A program made the position numbers and the translations under genes. From NCBI GenBank assembly GCA_017591395.1, contig WEDG01003974.1, forward strand, positions 186,001 to 250,000: DNA of 64,000 bases. Reading direction: 5' to 3'. Below the pieces are notes generated by a model that saw only the letters and a list, made by a program, of their open reading frames with translations, made no database searches and was not told the origin of the DNA. Each line of letters opens with the position of its first letter. Position 1 is the stretch's first letter. This DNA is from Schistocephalus solidus (Eukaryota > Platyhelminthes > Cestoda > Diphyllobothriidea > Diphyllobothriidae). Shown here piece after piece: positions 13,081 through 20,325 of the stretch.

Positions 13081-13216
13081 GCCCGTGGCTCAATGGTAGA
13101 GCGTTCGACTCAAATACCAACGGTTGCGGGTTCAAATCCCAGGTGTGCTACACTTGGGATTGGGTATGACTGGCTGATGACGGCTAATAAGCCAGAAATG
13201 GCCATTCCGGTCTCCC
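13081..13216 (+). ncRNA. unit 1: tRNA-like head + type-I hammerhead ribozyme
   Basis: Head 13081-13150: A-box-like TGGCTCAATGG at 13086-13096; B-box carries one change (GGTTCAAATCC, 13129-13139). Hammerhead 13162-13216: outer stem I GGG/CCC, internal loop TAT/T, inner stem I GACTGG (13168-13173) with CCGGTC (13207-13212); core CTGATGA (13174-13180); stem-loop II CGGCTAATAAGCCA (13181-13194); GAA (13195-13197); stem III ATGGCCAT (13198-13205); predicted cleavage after T13206. All core bases are present. The tRNA acceptor and anticodon stems do not close, so it is a tRNA-derived promoter region rather than a tRNA gene. Confidence 0.85.
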
Positions 13217-13382
13217 TTGTCTTTGTCGGTTCCATTCCATCATATGCTACTTGTCGCTATGAGACCGCCTGCGAGGGCTCTAGTCTGAGCTCCAGGGCAC
13301 AACGGATAATGCATGTTCCTTAAGCAGATCGGTGAGCCCCACACTATCATCATATTCCCGATCACAACCGACAAAACAACGA

Positions 13383-13518
13383 GCCCGTGGCTCAATGGTA
13401 GAGCGCTCGACTCAAATACCAAAGGTTACGGGTTCGAATCCCAGGTGTGCTACACTTCGGATTGGGTATGACTGGCTGATGACGGCTAATAAGCCAGAAA
13501 TGGCCATTCCGGTCTCCC
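13383..13518 (+). ncRNA. unit 2: tRNA-like head + hammerhead ribozyme
   Basis: Both internal-promoter boxes are intact (B-box GGTTCGAATCC). Hammerhead 13464-13518 has the full consensus core, stem I GACTGG/CCGGTC and stem III ATGGCCAT; predicted cleavage between 13508 and 13509, 302 nt after that of unit 1. Confidence 0.85.
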
Positions 13519-13684
13519 TTGTCTTTGTCGGTTCCATTCCATCATATGCTACTTGTCGCTATGCAACCGCCTGCGAGGGCTCTAGTCTGAGCTACAGGGC
13601 ACAACGGAACATGGATGTTCCTTAAGCAGATCGGTGAGCCCCACACTATCATCATATTCCCGATCACAACCGACAAAACAACGA

Positions 13685-13820
13685 GCCCGTGGCTCAATGG
13701 TAGAGCGTTCGACTCAAATACCAAAGGTTGCGGGTTCGAATCCCAGGTGTGCTACACTTGGGATTGGGTATGACTGGCTGATGACGGCTAATAAGCCAGA
13801 AATGGCCATTCCGGTCTCCC
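13685..13820 (+). ncRNA. unit 3: tRNA-like head + hammerhead ribozyme
   Basis: This unit has consensus A- and B-box sequences and a consensus hammerhead (13766-13820) with predicted cleavage between 13810 and 13811. It is the cleanest block-1 unit and can serve as the reference for the family. Confidence 0.87.
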
Positions 13821-13985
13821 TTGTCTTTGTCAGTTCCATTCCATCATATGCTACTTGTCGCTATGCGACCGCCTGCGAGGGCTCTAGTCTGAGCTACAGG
13901 GCACAACGGAACATGCATGTTCCTTAAGCAGATCGGTGACTCCACACTATCATCATATTCCCGATCGCAACCGACATAACAACGA

Positions 13986-14121
13986 GCCCGTGGCTCAATG
14001 GTAGAGCGTTCGACTCAAATACCAACGGTTGCGGGTTCAAATCCCAGGTGTGCTACACTTGGGATTGGGTATGACTGGCTGATGACGGCTAATAAGCCAG
14101 AAATGGCCATTCCGGACTCCC
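13986..14121 (+). ncRNA. unit 4: tRNA-like head + hammerhead with weakened stem I
   Basis: B-box is GGTTCAAATCC, as in unit 1. The hammerhead (14067-14121) keeps CTGATGA, GAAA and stem III, but the 3' strand of stem I reads CCGGAC, which turns an A-U pair into A.A. Unit 6 has the same change. Predicted cleavage site between 14111 and 14112. The spacing from unit 3 is 301 bp. Confidence 0.8.
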
Positions 14122-14287
14122 TTGTCTTTGTCGGTTCCATTCCATCATATGCTACTTGTCGGTATGCGACCGCCTGCGAGGGCTCTAGTCTGAGCTCCAG
14201 GGCACAACGGAACATGCATGTTCCTTAAGCAGATCGGTGAGCCCCACACTATCATCATATTCCCGATCACAACCGAAAAAACAATGA

Positions 14288-14423
14288 GCCCGTGGCTCAA
14301 TGGTAGAGCGTTCTACTCAAATACCAAAGGTTGCGGGTTCGAATCCCAGGTGTGCTACACTTGGGATTGGGTATGACTGGCTGATGACGGCTAATAAGCC
14401 AGAAATGGCCATTCCGGTCTCCC
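14288..14423 (+). ncRNA. unit 5: tRNA-like head + hammerhead ribozyme
   Basis: The B-box is consensus; the anticodon-arm region has GTTCTACTC instead of GTTCGACTC, a variant shared with unit 9 in block 2. Consensus hammerhead at 14369-14423, predicted cleavage between 14413 and 14414. Confidence 0.85.
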
Positions 14424-14589
14424 TTGTCTTTGTCGGTTCCATTCCATCATATGCTACTTGTCGCTATGCGACCGCCTGCGAGGGCTCTAGTCTGAGCTCC
14501 AGGGCACAACGGAACATGCATGTTCCTTTAGCAGATCGGTGAGCCCCACACTATCATCATATTCCCGATCACAACCGACAAAAGAACGA

Positions 14590-14725
14590 GCCCGTGGCTC
14601 AATGGTAGAGCGTTCGACTCAAATACCAACGGTTGCGGGTTCCAATCCCAGGTGTGCTACACTTGGGATTGGGTATGACTGGCTGATGACGGCTAATAAG
14701 CCAGAAATGGCCATTCCGGACTCCC
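14590..14725 (+). ncRNA. unit 6: tRNA-like head + hammerhead with weakened stem I
   Basis: B-box is GGTTCCAATCC. The hammerhead (14671-14725) has the CCGGAC stem-I variant also seen in unit 4; core bases are otherwise intact. Predicted cleavage site between 14715 and 14716. Confidence 0.8.
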
Positions 14726-14891
14726 TTGTCTTTGTCGGTTCCATTCCATCATATGCTATCTGTCGCTATGCGACCGCCTGCGAGGGCTCTAGTGTGAGCT
14801 CCAGGGCACAACGGAACATGCATGTTCCTTAAGCAGATCGGTGAGCCCCACACTATCATTATATTCCCGATCACAACCGACAAAACAACGA

Positions 14892-15027
14892 GCCCGTGGC
14901 TCAATGGTAGAGCGCTCGACTCAAATACCAAAGGTTGCGGGTTCGAATCCCAGGTGTGCTACACTTGGGATTGGGTATGACTGGCTGATAACGGCTAATA
15001 AGCCAGAAATGGCCATTCCGGTCTCCC
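14892..15027 (+). ncRNA. unit 7 (last of block 1): hammerhead with mutated catalytic G8
   Basis: The promoter-like boxes are intact. The core reads CTGATAA instead of CTGATGA (14985-14991), changing the invariant G8, whose 2'-hydroxyl is the proposed general acid. Stem I and stem III are otherwise consensus (14973-15027). Cleavage should be abolished or very weak at this unit, which is also the one at the array edge, next to the (TA)n tract. Confidence 0.85.
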
Positions 15028-15049
15028 TTATCTTTGTCGGTTCCATTCC

Positions 15050-15069
15050 ATATATATATATATATATAT
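15050..15069. repeat. (TA)n microsatellite
   Basis: Ten TA repeats join the truncated end of array unit 7 to the end of the minus-strand PLE tail (TTGCTAATTGAAGTG). Confidence 0.9.
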
Positions 15070-15690
15070 TGCTAATTGAAGTGAAAATGCGCGTCCCCGG
15101 GCATAAATCAGAAGAAGAGGCCGTCACGGAAACAATAGGTTTAATATCCTGACGTTTCAAAATCAAACAAGATTCCATCGTCGGAGGTAGGTTCAGTACG
15201 GCGCCTCACAGTATTTATGGGTTCTGAACATGCTGGCTCTACAGCTATTCGTGCAGAATGCACTGCAGGGGGGTGGGGGAGTTAATTGTTGTCCTGCTGA
15301 TCATTGATTTTTTTCTCCCTAGCCTCGCCTGGGGGCTGTGTCGGGATGGCAAGTGTTATTGACCTCGTCTGCATTACCCGCGTTTGTTGTCCCGGACCCG
15401 CATGTCTGTTTCTCGTCCCTCGTTTGCATCTGTCCGTGCACGTCTCATCGGTGGTTGCTGAGTCGTTGCCGGTGTCTTCGTTCCTATCGAGTTGGAGACG
15501 CCCATCATCGGTGTTCGTACGCAAACTATTTTCACCTGCATCCACATTAATGCCTTGCCGGAGGTCTTGCTGGTTTGTGTTCTCCGCGGTAATCCCATCG
15601 AATATGTTGGTGTGTGGCATAGGTTCACTCAGGCATGTGTTCTGGCTCGTTATGCGTTTGCTTGTGACCGTGAACAGTCTGATTTATTGC
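15070..15690 (-). mobile_element. Penelope-like element 3' tail / terminal region
   Basis: This lies downstream (in minus orientation) of the endonuclease fragment. Near its end, 15195-15150 minus encodes TSDDGILFDFETSG, a characteristic PLE terminal stretch; the same stretch, more decayed, is found at 52675-52725 in the same orientation, next to a (TA)n tract and followed by a similar TAATTGAAGTG / TAATAGAAGTG end. A 112-codon minus frame (15282-15620, polar, Asn/Asp/Thr-rich) lies in the tail; whether it was ever translated is unknown. The overlapping 133-codon plus-strand frame is probably antisense noise. Confidence 0.6.
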
Positions 15691-16342
15691 CTGCGATTCT
15701 GTTGATTGAGTGGCACTCGTAAGGCCTGGTAGGCCGCCGGGAGAATCGCACAACGGTTTATGGAAGAAGGTACGGTGTGCCAGACTTCGAGCGTTTCTCT
15801 GGCAGTTTGCTCGATACCTCGGCCTAGGATTTTGGCGTCATGGAAAGAAAAGGTGTGTCCAAAGACCGCACAGTGTTCCACCACCAACGAAAGCTGATCC
15901 ATCCTTCTTACGGCCCTTGAGTGCTCACTCATGCGGGTCCGTAGTCACTTACCGGTCTCTCAGACATAGTTCGCCTCACAGGAACCGCACTGAACACGAT
16001 AGACGACGTTCGTTGTTTCGCCGCGTGACAGGGGGGCCTTGGGTCTCATGAACAGACGTCTTATTGTCACCTCAGGTTTGTGGGCGATGCGCAACAGCTT
16101 CAGATACGTTCTCGATATATGGCATTGCCTGCCACACTTTCGGTGGTTCTATCACTGGCCTTATAACTTGCCTCGGTTGTCTGCTGCGTTCTATGAAGCT
16201 ACGAGGATAACCGTTGGAGGTTAAAACATTTGTTGAAGATAGTTGAGTTAGGCTGCTTTGTCGCCTTTCTCGCTACAATGAGTTTCCACCCTTTTGTAAA
16301 GCGGCCGTACGCAGCTACGTTTGTGGCACAATGGGTGGTTCC
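15690..16342 (-). pseudogene. Penelope-like element C-terminal RT / GIY-YIG endonuclease fragment
   Basis: Translated from 16342 downward: NHPLCHKRSCVRPLYKRVET (16340-16281), then a frame change, TSNGYPRSFIERSRQP, WQAMPYIENVSEAV, another frame change near 16105, HKPEVTIRRLFMRPKAPLSR, and the GIY-YIG domain: VVYRVQCGSCEANYV with a stop where the YVG/YIG glycine is expected (about 15963), ETGK, a second stop, LRTRMSEHSRAVRRMD, then GHTFSFHDAKIL, ARETLEVWHT (with the conserved Glu), SINR and LPAAYQALR. This is the usual order in PLEs: connector after the RT, GIY-YIG nuclease with the CxxC-type insertion. The endonuclease nicks target DNA in active elements. Two stops and at least two frameshifts make this copy dead. 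The upstream RT is not from the same copy (see 18700-20320). Confidence 0.88.
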
Positions 16343-17165
16343 TTTTTTTGGCGGACTGAGAGTCAGGCTGCAATGGCTCCTTATTAATGTGGTCTTTATG
16401 GCAGTCCCACTCAGTGGGATCCGCACCAGGTGTGGTGGTACGCCCAGGGGCGGCTCCGGCCGCACCAGCCACCGGCGCCCTCTCCCATCTCCGGTCTTCT
16501 TGACTGTGTCATGAGACTGGGCTCAGTTGGAAGAGGAGAAGAGATGGCGGTCACGTTAAGTGCCGCGGTTGGAAGGTTGCCAACTGACAATTACACTCAG
16601 ACCTCGCAGTTAGTCCAATGTGTGTTGTGTGGAGTGGCTGTCTGGCGGTCTGAGAGTCAGGCTGCGATGGCTCCTTCTTAACGTGACCTGTGGCTATCTC
16701 ACACATGTGAGATGTAAGCCGTTCAACCCACTGTTGTGTGAAATCCTGGTGCTTGTTTTTGTGGGGCCAGGTCGTGTACGTAGTACACGAAGACGAGGTC
16801 ACCAGCAGCTGCGCCCGCTTCCGCATCAGACAACTGACCGGCTCGAACAGTGGTCTGATTGTGAGGGTGGGGGAAAGAGTAAGGTTGAGAGCTCAGCGTT
16901 TTTTCCTCACTATAAACAATCTGACGCACTTGAAACTATCACGGTGCGCTAAAAGCCGTGGCTTGGTAGTTTGCCAACTGACGGGATAACTCGGACCGCG
17001 TGGTCAGCCCAATGTGTGTTTTGTTTGGAGTGGCTGACTGGCGGACTGAAAGTCAGGTTGTAATGGCTCCTTCTTAATGTGGCCTTTATGGCACTCCCAC
17101 TCCGTGAAATCCAAGCCAGGTGTGGTGGCACGCCCAGGGGCGGCTCCGGCCGCGCCAGCCACCTG
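16343..17165 (-). repeat. GC-richer repeat R2, three partial copies
   Basis: The block GGCGGxCTGAGAGTCAGG..ATGGCTCCTT.TTAA.GTG occurs at about 16352, 16647 and 17040. Copies 1 and 3 also share TGGGA/GAAATCC..CCAGGTGTGGTGG and ACGCCCAGGGGCGGCTCCGG, exactly 690 bp apart (16401 and 17091). Copies 2 and 3 also share GGTTGCCAACTGAC / GTTTGCCAACTGAC, 390 bp apart. Related pieces lie at 38855-39030 and 21855-21900. The PLE fragment starts directly at its left edge and the tRNA/hammerhead block 2 at its right edge. No protein recognised; the minus-strand frames across it differ from copy to copy. Confidence 0.65.
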
Positions 17166-17283
17166 CGCCTGTGAGTATTCTAGTCTGAGTTCCAGGGCAC
17201 AACGGAACATAAATGTTCCTTAAGCAGATCGGTGAGCCACACACTATCATCATATTCCCGATCGCAACCGACAAAAGCAACGA

Positions 17284-17418
17284 GCCCGTGGTTAATGGTA
17301 GAGAGTTCGACTCAAATACCAAAGGTCGCGGGTTCGAATCCCAGGTGTGCTACACTTGGGATTGGGTATGACTGGCTGATGACGGCTAATAAGCCAGAAA
17401 TGGCCATTCCGGTCTCCC
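17284..17418 (+). ncRNA. unit 8: tRNA-like head (A-box damaged) + hammerhead ribozyme
   Basis: The A-box region has lost a base (TGGTTAATGG), and GAGAG replaces GAGCG, so the internal promoter is weakened; B-box GGTTCGAATCC intact. The hammerhead (17364-17418) is consensus, predicted cleavage between 17408 and 17409. Confidence 0.83.
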
Positions 17419-17584
17419 TTGTCTTTGTCGGTTCCATTCCATCATATGCTACTTGTCGCTATGCGACTGCCTGCGAGGGCTCTAGTCTGAGCTCCAGGGC
17501 ACAACGGAACAAGCACGTTCCTTAAGCAGATCGGTGAGCCCCACACTATCATCATATTCCCGATCACAACCGACAAAAGAACGA

Positions 17585-17720
17585 GCCCGTGGCTCAATGG
17601 TAGAGCGTTCTACTCAAATACCAAAGGTTGCGGGTTCGAATCCCAGGTGTGCTACACTTGGGATTGGGTATGACTGGCTGATGACGGCTAATAAGCCAGA
17701 AATGGCCATTCCGGTCTCCC
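17585..17720 (+). ncRNA. unit 9: tRNA-like head + hammerhead ribozyme
   Basis: Both promoter-like boxes are intact; GTTCTACTC variant shared with unit 5 of block 1. Consensus hammerhead 17666-17720, predicted cleavage between 17710 and 17711. Confidence 0.86.
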
Positions 17721-17886
17721 TTGTCTTTGTCGGTTCCATTCCATCATATGCTACTTGTCGCTATGCGACTGCCTGCGAGGGCTCTAGTCTGAGCTCCAGG
17801 GCACAACGGAACAAGCACGTTCCTTAAGCAGATCGGTGAGCCCCACACTATCATCATATTCCCGATCACAACCGACAAAACAACGA

Positions 17887-18022
17887 GCCCGTGGCTCAAT
17901 GGTAGAGCGTTCGACTCAAATACCAAAGGTTGCGGGTTCGAATCCCACGTGTGCTACACTTGGGATTGGGTATGACTGGCTGATGACGGCTAATAAGCCA
18001 GAAATGGCCATTCCGGTCTCCC
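17887..18022 (+). ncRNA. unit 10: tRNA-like head + hammerhead ribozyme
   Basis: A- and B-boxes intact; one change just after the B-box (CCCACGTG for CCCAGGTG). Consensus hammerhead 17968-18022, predicted cleavage between 18012 and 18013. Confidence 0.86.
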
Positions 18023-18188
18023 TTGTCTTTGTCGGTTCCATTCCATCATATGCTACTTGTCGCTATGCGACTGCCTGCGAGGGCTCTAGTGTGAGCTCCA
18101 GGGCACAACGGAACAAGCACGTTCCTTAAGCAGATCGGTGAGCCCCACACTATCATCATATTCCCGATCACAACCGACAAAACAACGA

Positions 18189-18324
18189 GCCCGTGGCTCA
18201 ATGGTAGAGCGTTCGACTCAAATACCAAAGGTTGTGGGTTCGAATCCCAGGTGTGCTACACTTGGGATTGGGTATGACTGGCTGATGACGGCTAATAAGC
18301 CAGAAATGGCCATTCCGGTCTCCC
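18189..18324 (+). ncRNA. unit 11: tRNA-like head + hammerhead ribozyme
   Basis: B-box intact, preceded by GTTGTGG rather than GTTGCGG (shared only with unit 12). Consensus hammerhead 18270-18324, predicted cleavage between 18314 and 18315. Confidence 0.86.
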
Positions 18325-18491
18325 TTGTCTTTGTCGGTTCCATTCCATCATATGCTACTTGTCGCTATGCGACTGCCTGCGAGGGCTCTAGTCTGAGCTC
18401 CAGGGCACAACGGAACAAGCACGTTCCTTAAGCAGATCGGTGAGCCCCACACTATCATCATATTCCCGATCACAACCGACAAAAACAACGA

Positions 18492-18627
18492 GCCCGTGGC
18501 TCAATGGTAGAGCGTTCGACTCAAATACCAAAGGTTGTGGGTTCGAATCCCAGGTGTGCTACACTTGGGATTGGGTATGACTGGCTGATGACGGCTAATA
18601 AGCCAGAAATGGCCATTCCGGTCTCCC
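18492..18627 (+). ncRNA. unit 12 (last of block 2): tRNA-like head + hammerhead ribozyme
   Basis: Same B-box context as unit 11. Consensus hammerhead 18573-18627 with predicted cleavage between 18617 and 18618; one extra C follows outer stem I. Unlike unit 7, the terminal unit of this block keeps its catalytic core. The sequence runs into (TA)n 26 bp later. Confidence 0.86.
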
Positions 18628-18648
18628 CTTGTCTTTGTCGGTTCCATT

Positions 18649-18653
<5 letters not shown>

Positions 18654-18697
<44 letters not shown>
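18654..18697. repeat. (TA)n microsatellite
   Basis: About 22 TA repeats between the end of array block 2 and the 3' end of the minus-strand PLE RT fragment. Confidence 0.95.
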
Positions 18698-18700
<3 letters not shown>

Positions 18701-20325
18701 AAAACGAACTGATAATCTTTTCGGAAAAGCCATTTTCTCGATGGGTGTTCTGTATCTGTGTGAGTACTTTTTCCACCCTACATATTCGCCTAGCTCGTTT
18801 GGTGAGGTAGTGGACTAGGCCTGCGTTTCTGGCTAAGCGGGGCAAAACTGTAGAAGTTTGTGTATTGTCCTGCCCATGTCTTCTTACGAAATTCCCTTCT
18901 ACGAAGCGTTCCATCAGACGTTCTATTAAGAAGGACGTCTGTAAAGGGGAGGCATTCTCCGTTCTTTTTTTAAAAGTGAATTTAGTGCCTGCTTCACTTT
19001 ATCCTGGGGAGTGTCAAATTCAAGCTTTTCCTCTGATATTCCAAAGATATCGTCTACACATAGAGCATAATAAAAAGGTTTTTTATAACTGGAAAGAGCT
19101 GGTTGTTCTCGAGTTTCCCCACGTAGGCACCAGCTAGTAGAGGTCCAATGGGTGAATTCATCACTACACCACTACATCACTACACTTCATTGCTACATCA
19201 CAACATCATCACTACATCACTAAATCATCATTACATCACTACATTATCACTTCATTACTACATAATCACTACATCAATTCACTACATCACTACATCATCA
19301 CTTCATCACTACATCACTACATCACTAAACCATAACCATCACCATTACACTACACCATCACTACATCACTACACCATCACTACACCATCGATCTGACGAT
19401 AACATTTTCCATCGAAACTAAATAAAACATTTAAAAGGCAGTAAAAGAGCAATTCCTTGAGGTCTCAGACCAGCATGACAATCGGAAAATCCTTTCTTAC
19501 AATCTTGTCGCACAAATCTTCTATGGTTTCCGCAAAAGGAAAATAAGTGAACAAAGATGTGACATCTAAGGACAACATCATTTTACCATTGAGATTTGTA
19601 TTTATTATGGCATTGATGAAATCAAAGGTGTCCCGTAGGGTACGTGGGATTAGTTGTGTCGAAGTTGCTTAAGCCTTTCTGTCAGCCACTTCGCAATTGC
19701 GTGATAGGGCAAATTACACATGTCTAATATTGCCCGGATCGGAAGATCTGGCTTGTGGATCTTTGGTATACCATACAGCCTTGCGAGAAGTGTGCCCGTG
19801 GGTTTAAGTGTTTTCGACTCCTGTTCACTAAGTAAACATTGATCTTTCAGTTTCCGAAGCCATTTTGCGAGTTGGGCTTCTACGCTTTCCGTTTGATCCT
19901 TATTATGTCCCTCTCTTTCGAACTTACTATCATCAGCCACGATTGCTTCAATCTTTGAAAATTGAAAGCTTTTATTCAACAGACCTTTGTCCGGTTTGGT
20001 AATGAATATTTCCTTGTTTTGGCATAATTCTTTCAGATTCTCCAGATGTTCTTTCGTGATATGCCCATTTCTTCGTGGTGTTGTTTTAAGATATTGTTAG
20101 CAGCAATTCACGATGGTTGATTTGAAATACTCTGCTTTCTCCGCTGTTGTAGGCATTAGGTCATGCGTCTGACTCAAAAGGTTTTCAAATTGAACCTATG
20201 CCCCTAATCTGTTTGACCTTTGATTACGAAAACCGAATTTGTGGCCAAGGAATGATACTTCAAAAAGGTATTTTCCGAGCAGCAAGTTAGTGAAATTATG
20301 TACGTACCACTCCGGAGCAAATGTA
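18698..20325 (-). pseudogene. Penelope-like element reverse transcriptase, broken
   Basis: In minus orientation from about 20325: NDTFAPEWYVHNF, VSFLGHKFGFRNQ, a stop (about 20205), FENLLSQTHDLMPTTAEKAE, a stop (about 20100), FITKPDKG, then an open 109-codon frame (19979-19650) with YGIPKIHKPDLPIRAILDM and PYHAIAKWL, a frameshift near 19640, MLSLDVTSLF (RT motif A, Asp present), a stop near 19470, LFSFDGKCYRQIDGVV, the minisatellite (19152-19390), NSPIGPLLAG, CVDDIFGI (motif C, both Asp kept; codons at 19049-19054), a frameshift in a poly-A run, and a 3' part ending YLTKRARRICRVEK and NGFSEKII at 18715. RT of this family copies element RNA at a nick. This copy is inactive. It has no endonuclease of its own in the window: the array follows directly. 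Confidence 0.9.
19152..19390. repeat. CATCACTA-type minisatellite inside the RT pseudogene
   Basis: About 240 bp of CATCACTACATCACTACA-like repeats with small variants. It sits exactly at the RT codons for GVVM: GGTGTAGTGATG (minus strand) is present at both edges, once after CYRQID and once before NSPIGP. The repeat therefore looks like an expansion of the coding sequence itself and not an inserted foreign element. An 82-codon plus-strand frame of His/Thr/Tyr across it is an artefact of the repeat. Confidence 0.9.

Larger units (their letters stand above)
12993..15050 (+). repeat. tandem array block 1: seven ~302-bp tRNA-like + hammerhead units
   Basis: Head-to-tail units with the conserved GCCCGTGG start at 13081, 13383, 13685, 13986, 14288, 14590 and 14892, so the period is 301-302 bp. 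Each unit holds, in order: a tRNA-like head with A-box-like TGGCTCAATGG and B-box GGTTCGAATCC; a hammerhead ribozyme about 20 bp further on; a linker with CTCTAGTCTGAGCTCCAGGG; the 16-bp palindrome GGAACATGCATGTTCC; and GCAGATCGGTGAGCCCCAC. Units differ at only a few positions. The block ends about 35 bp past the last ribozyme, in (TA)n. The 97-codon frames repeated across it are by-products of the repeat and not proteins. The architecture matches the flatworm alpha-type SINE/satellite and metazoan retrozymes; relationship to a named family is unchecked. Confidence 0.92.
17166..18653 (+). repeat. tandem array block 2: five ~302-bp tRNA-like + hammerhead units
   Basis: Same family and orientation as block 1; GCCCGTGG starts at 17284, 17585, 17887, 18189 and 18492 (period 301-303). 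It opens with a partial unit (from CTAGTCTGAG, about 17183) that carries the same GGAACATAAATGTTCC variant found at the start of block 1. Inside, all units carry block-specific variants: GGAACAAGCACGTTCC in place of GGAACATGCATGTTCC, and GCGACTGCCTGCG in place of GCGACCGCCTGCG. The block ends at TTCCATTCCATC plus (TA)n, the same point at which block 1 ends. Confidence 0.92.

Noticed and set aside
12993..15050. CRISPR array
   Set aside because: Period of 302 bp with no unique spacers and a clearly eukaryotic element structure.
15304..15705. 133-codon plus-strand frame as a gene
   Set aside because: It lies antisense to the PLE tail, overlaps three other frames and has no recognisable motif.
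12991..18431. A family of repeated ~97-codon plus-strand frames (starting MSPTLSSYSRSQPT) as a tandem-repeat protein gene
   Set aside because: They are a by-product of the 302-bp array: each frame covers the tRNA-like head and ribozyme, each ends at a stop before the next unit, and opposite-strand frames exist over the same bases.
13081..18560. Twelve functional tRNA genes
   Set aside because: A- and B-boxes are good, but the acceptor stem cannot pair, the anticodon stem is broken and the T stem has only about three pairs. They are tRNA-derived promoter regions.
19148..19396. 82-codon His/Thr-rich frame as a peptide gene
   Set aside because: It is the translation of the CATCACTA-type minisatellite.
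15690..20325. One PLE simply split by an inserted array
   Set aside because: The two pieces overlap in the segment after the RT and differ strongly there, so they cannot be halves of one copy.
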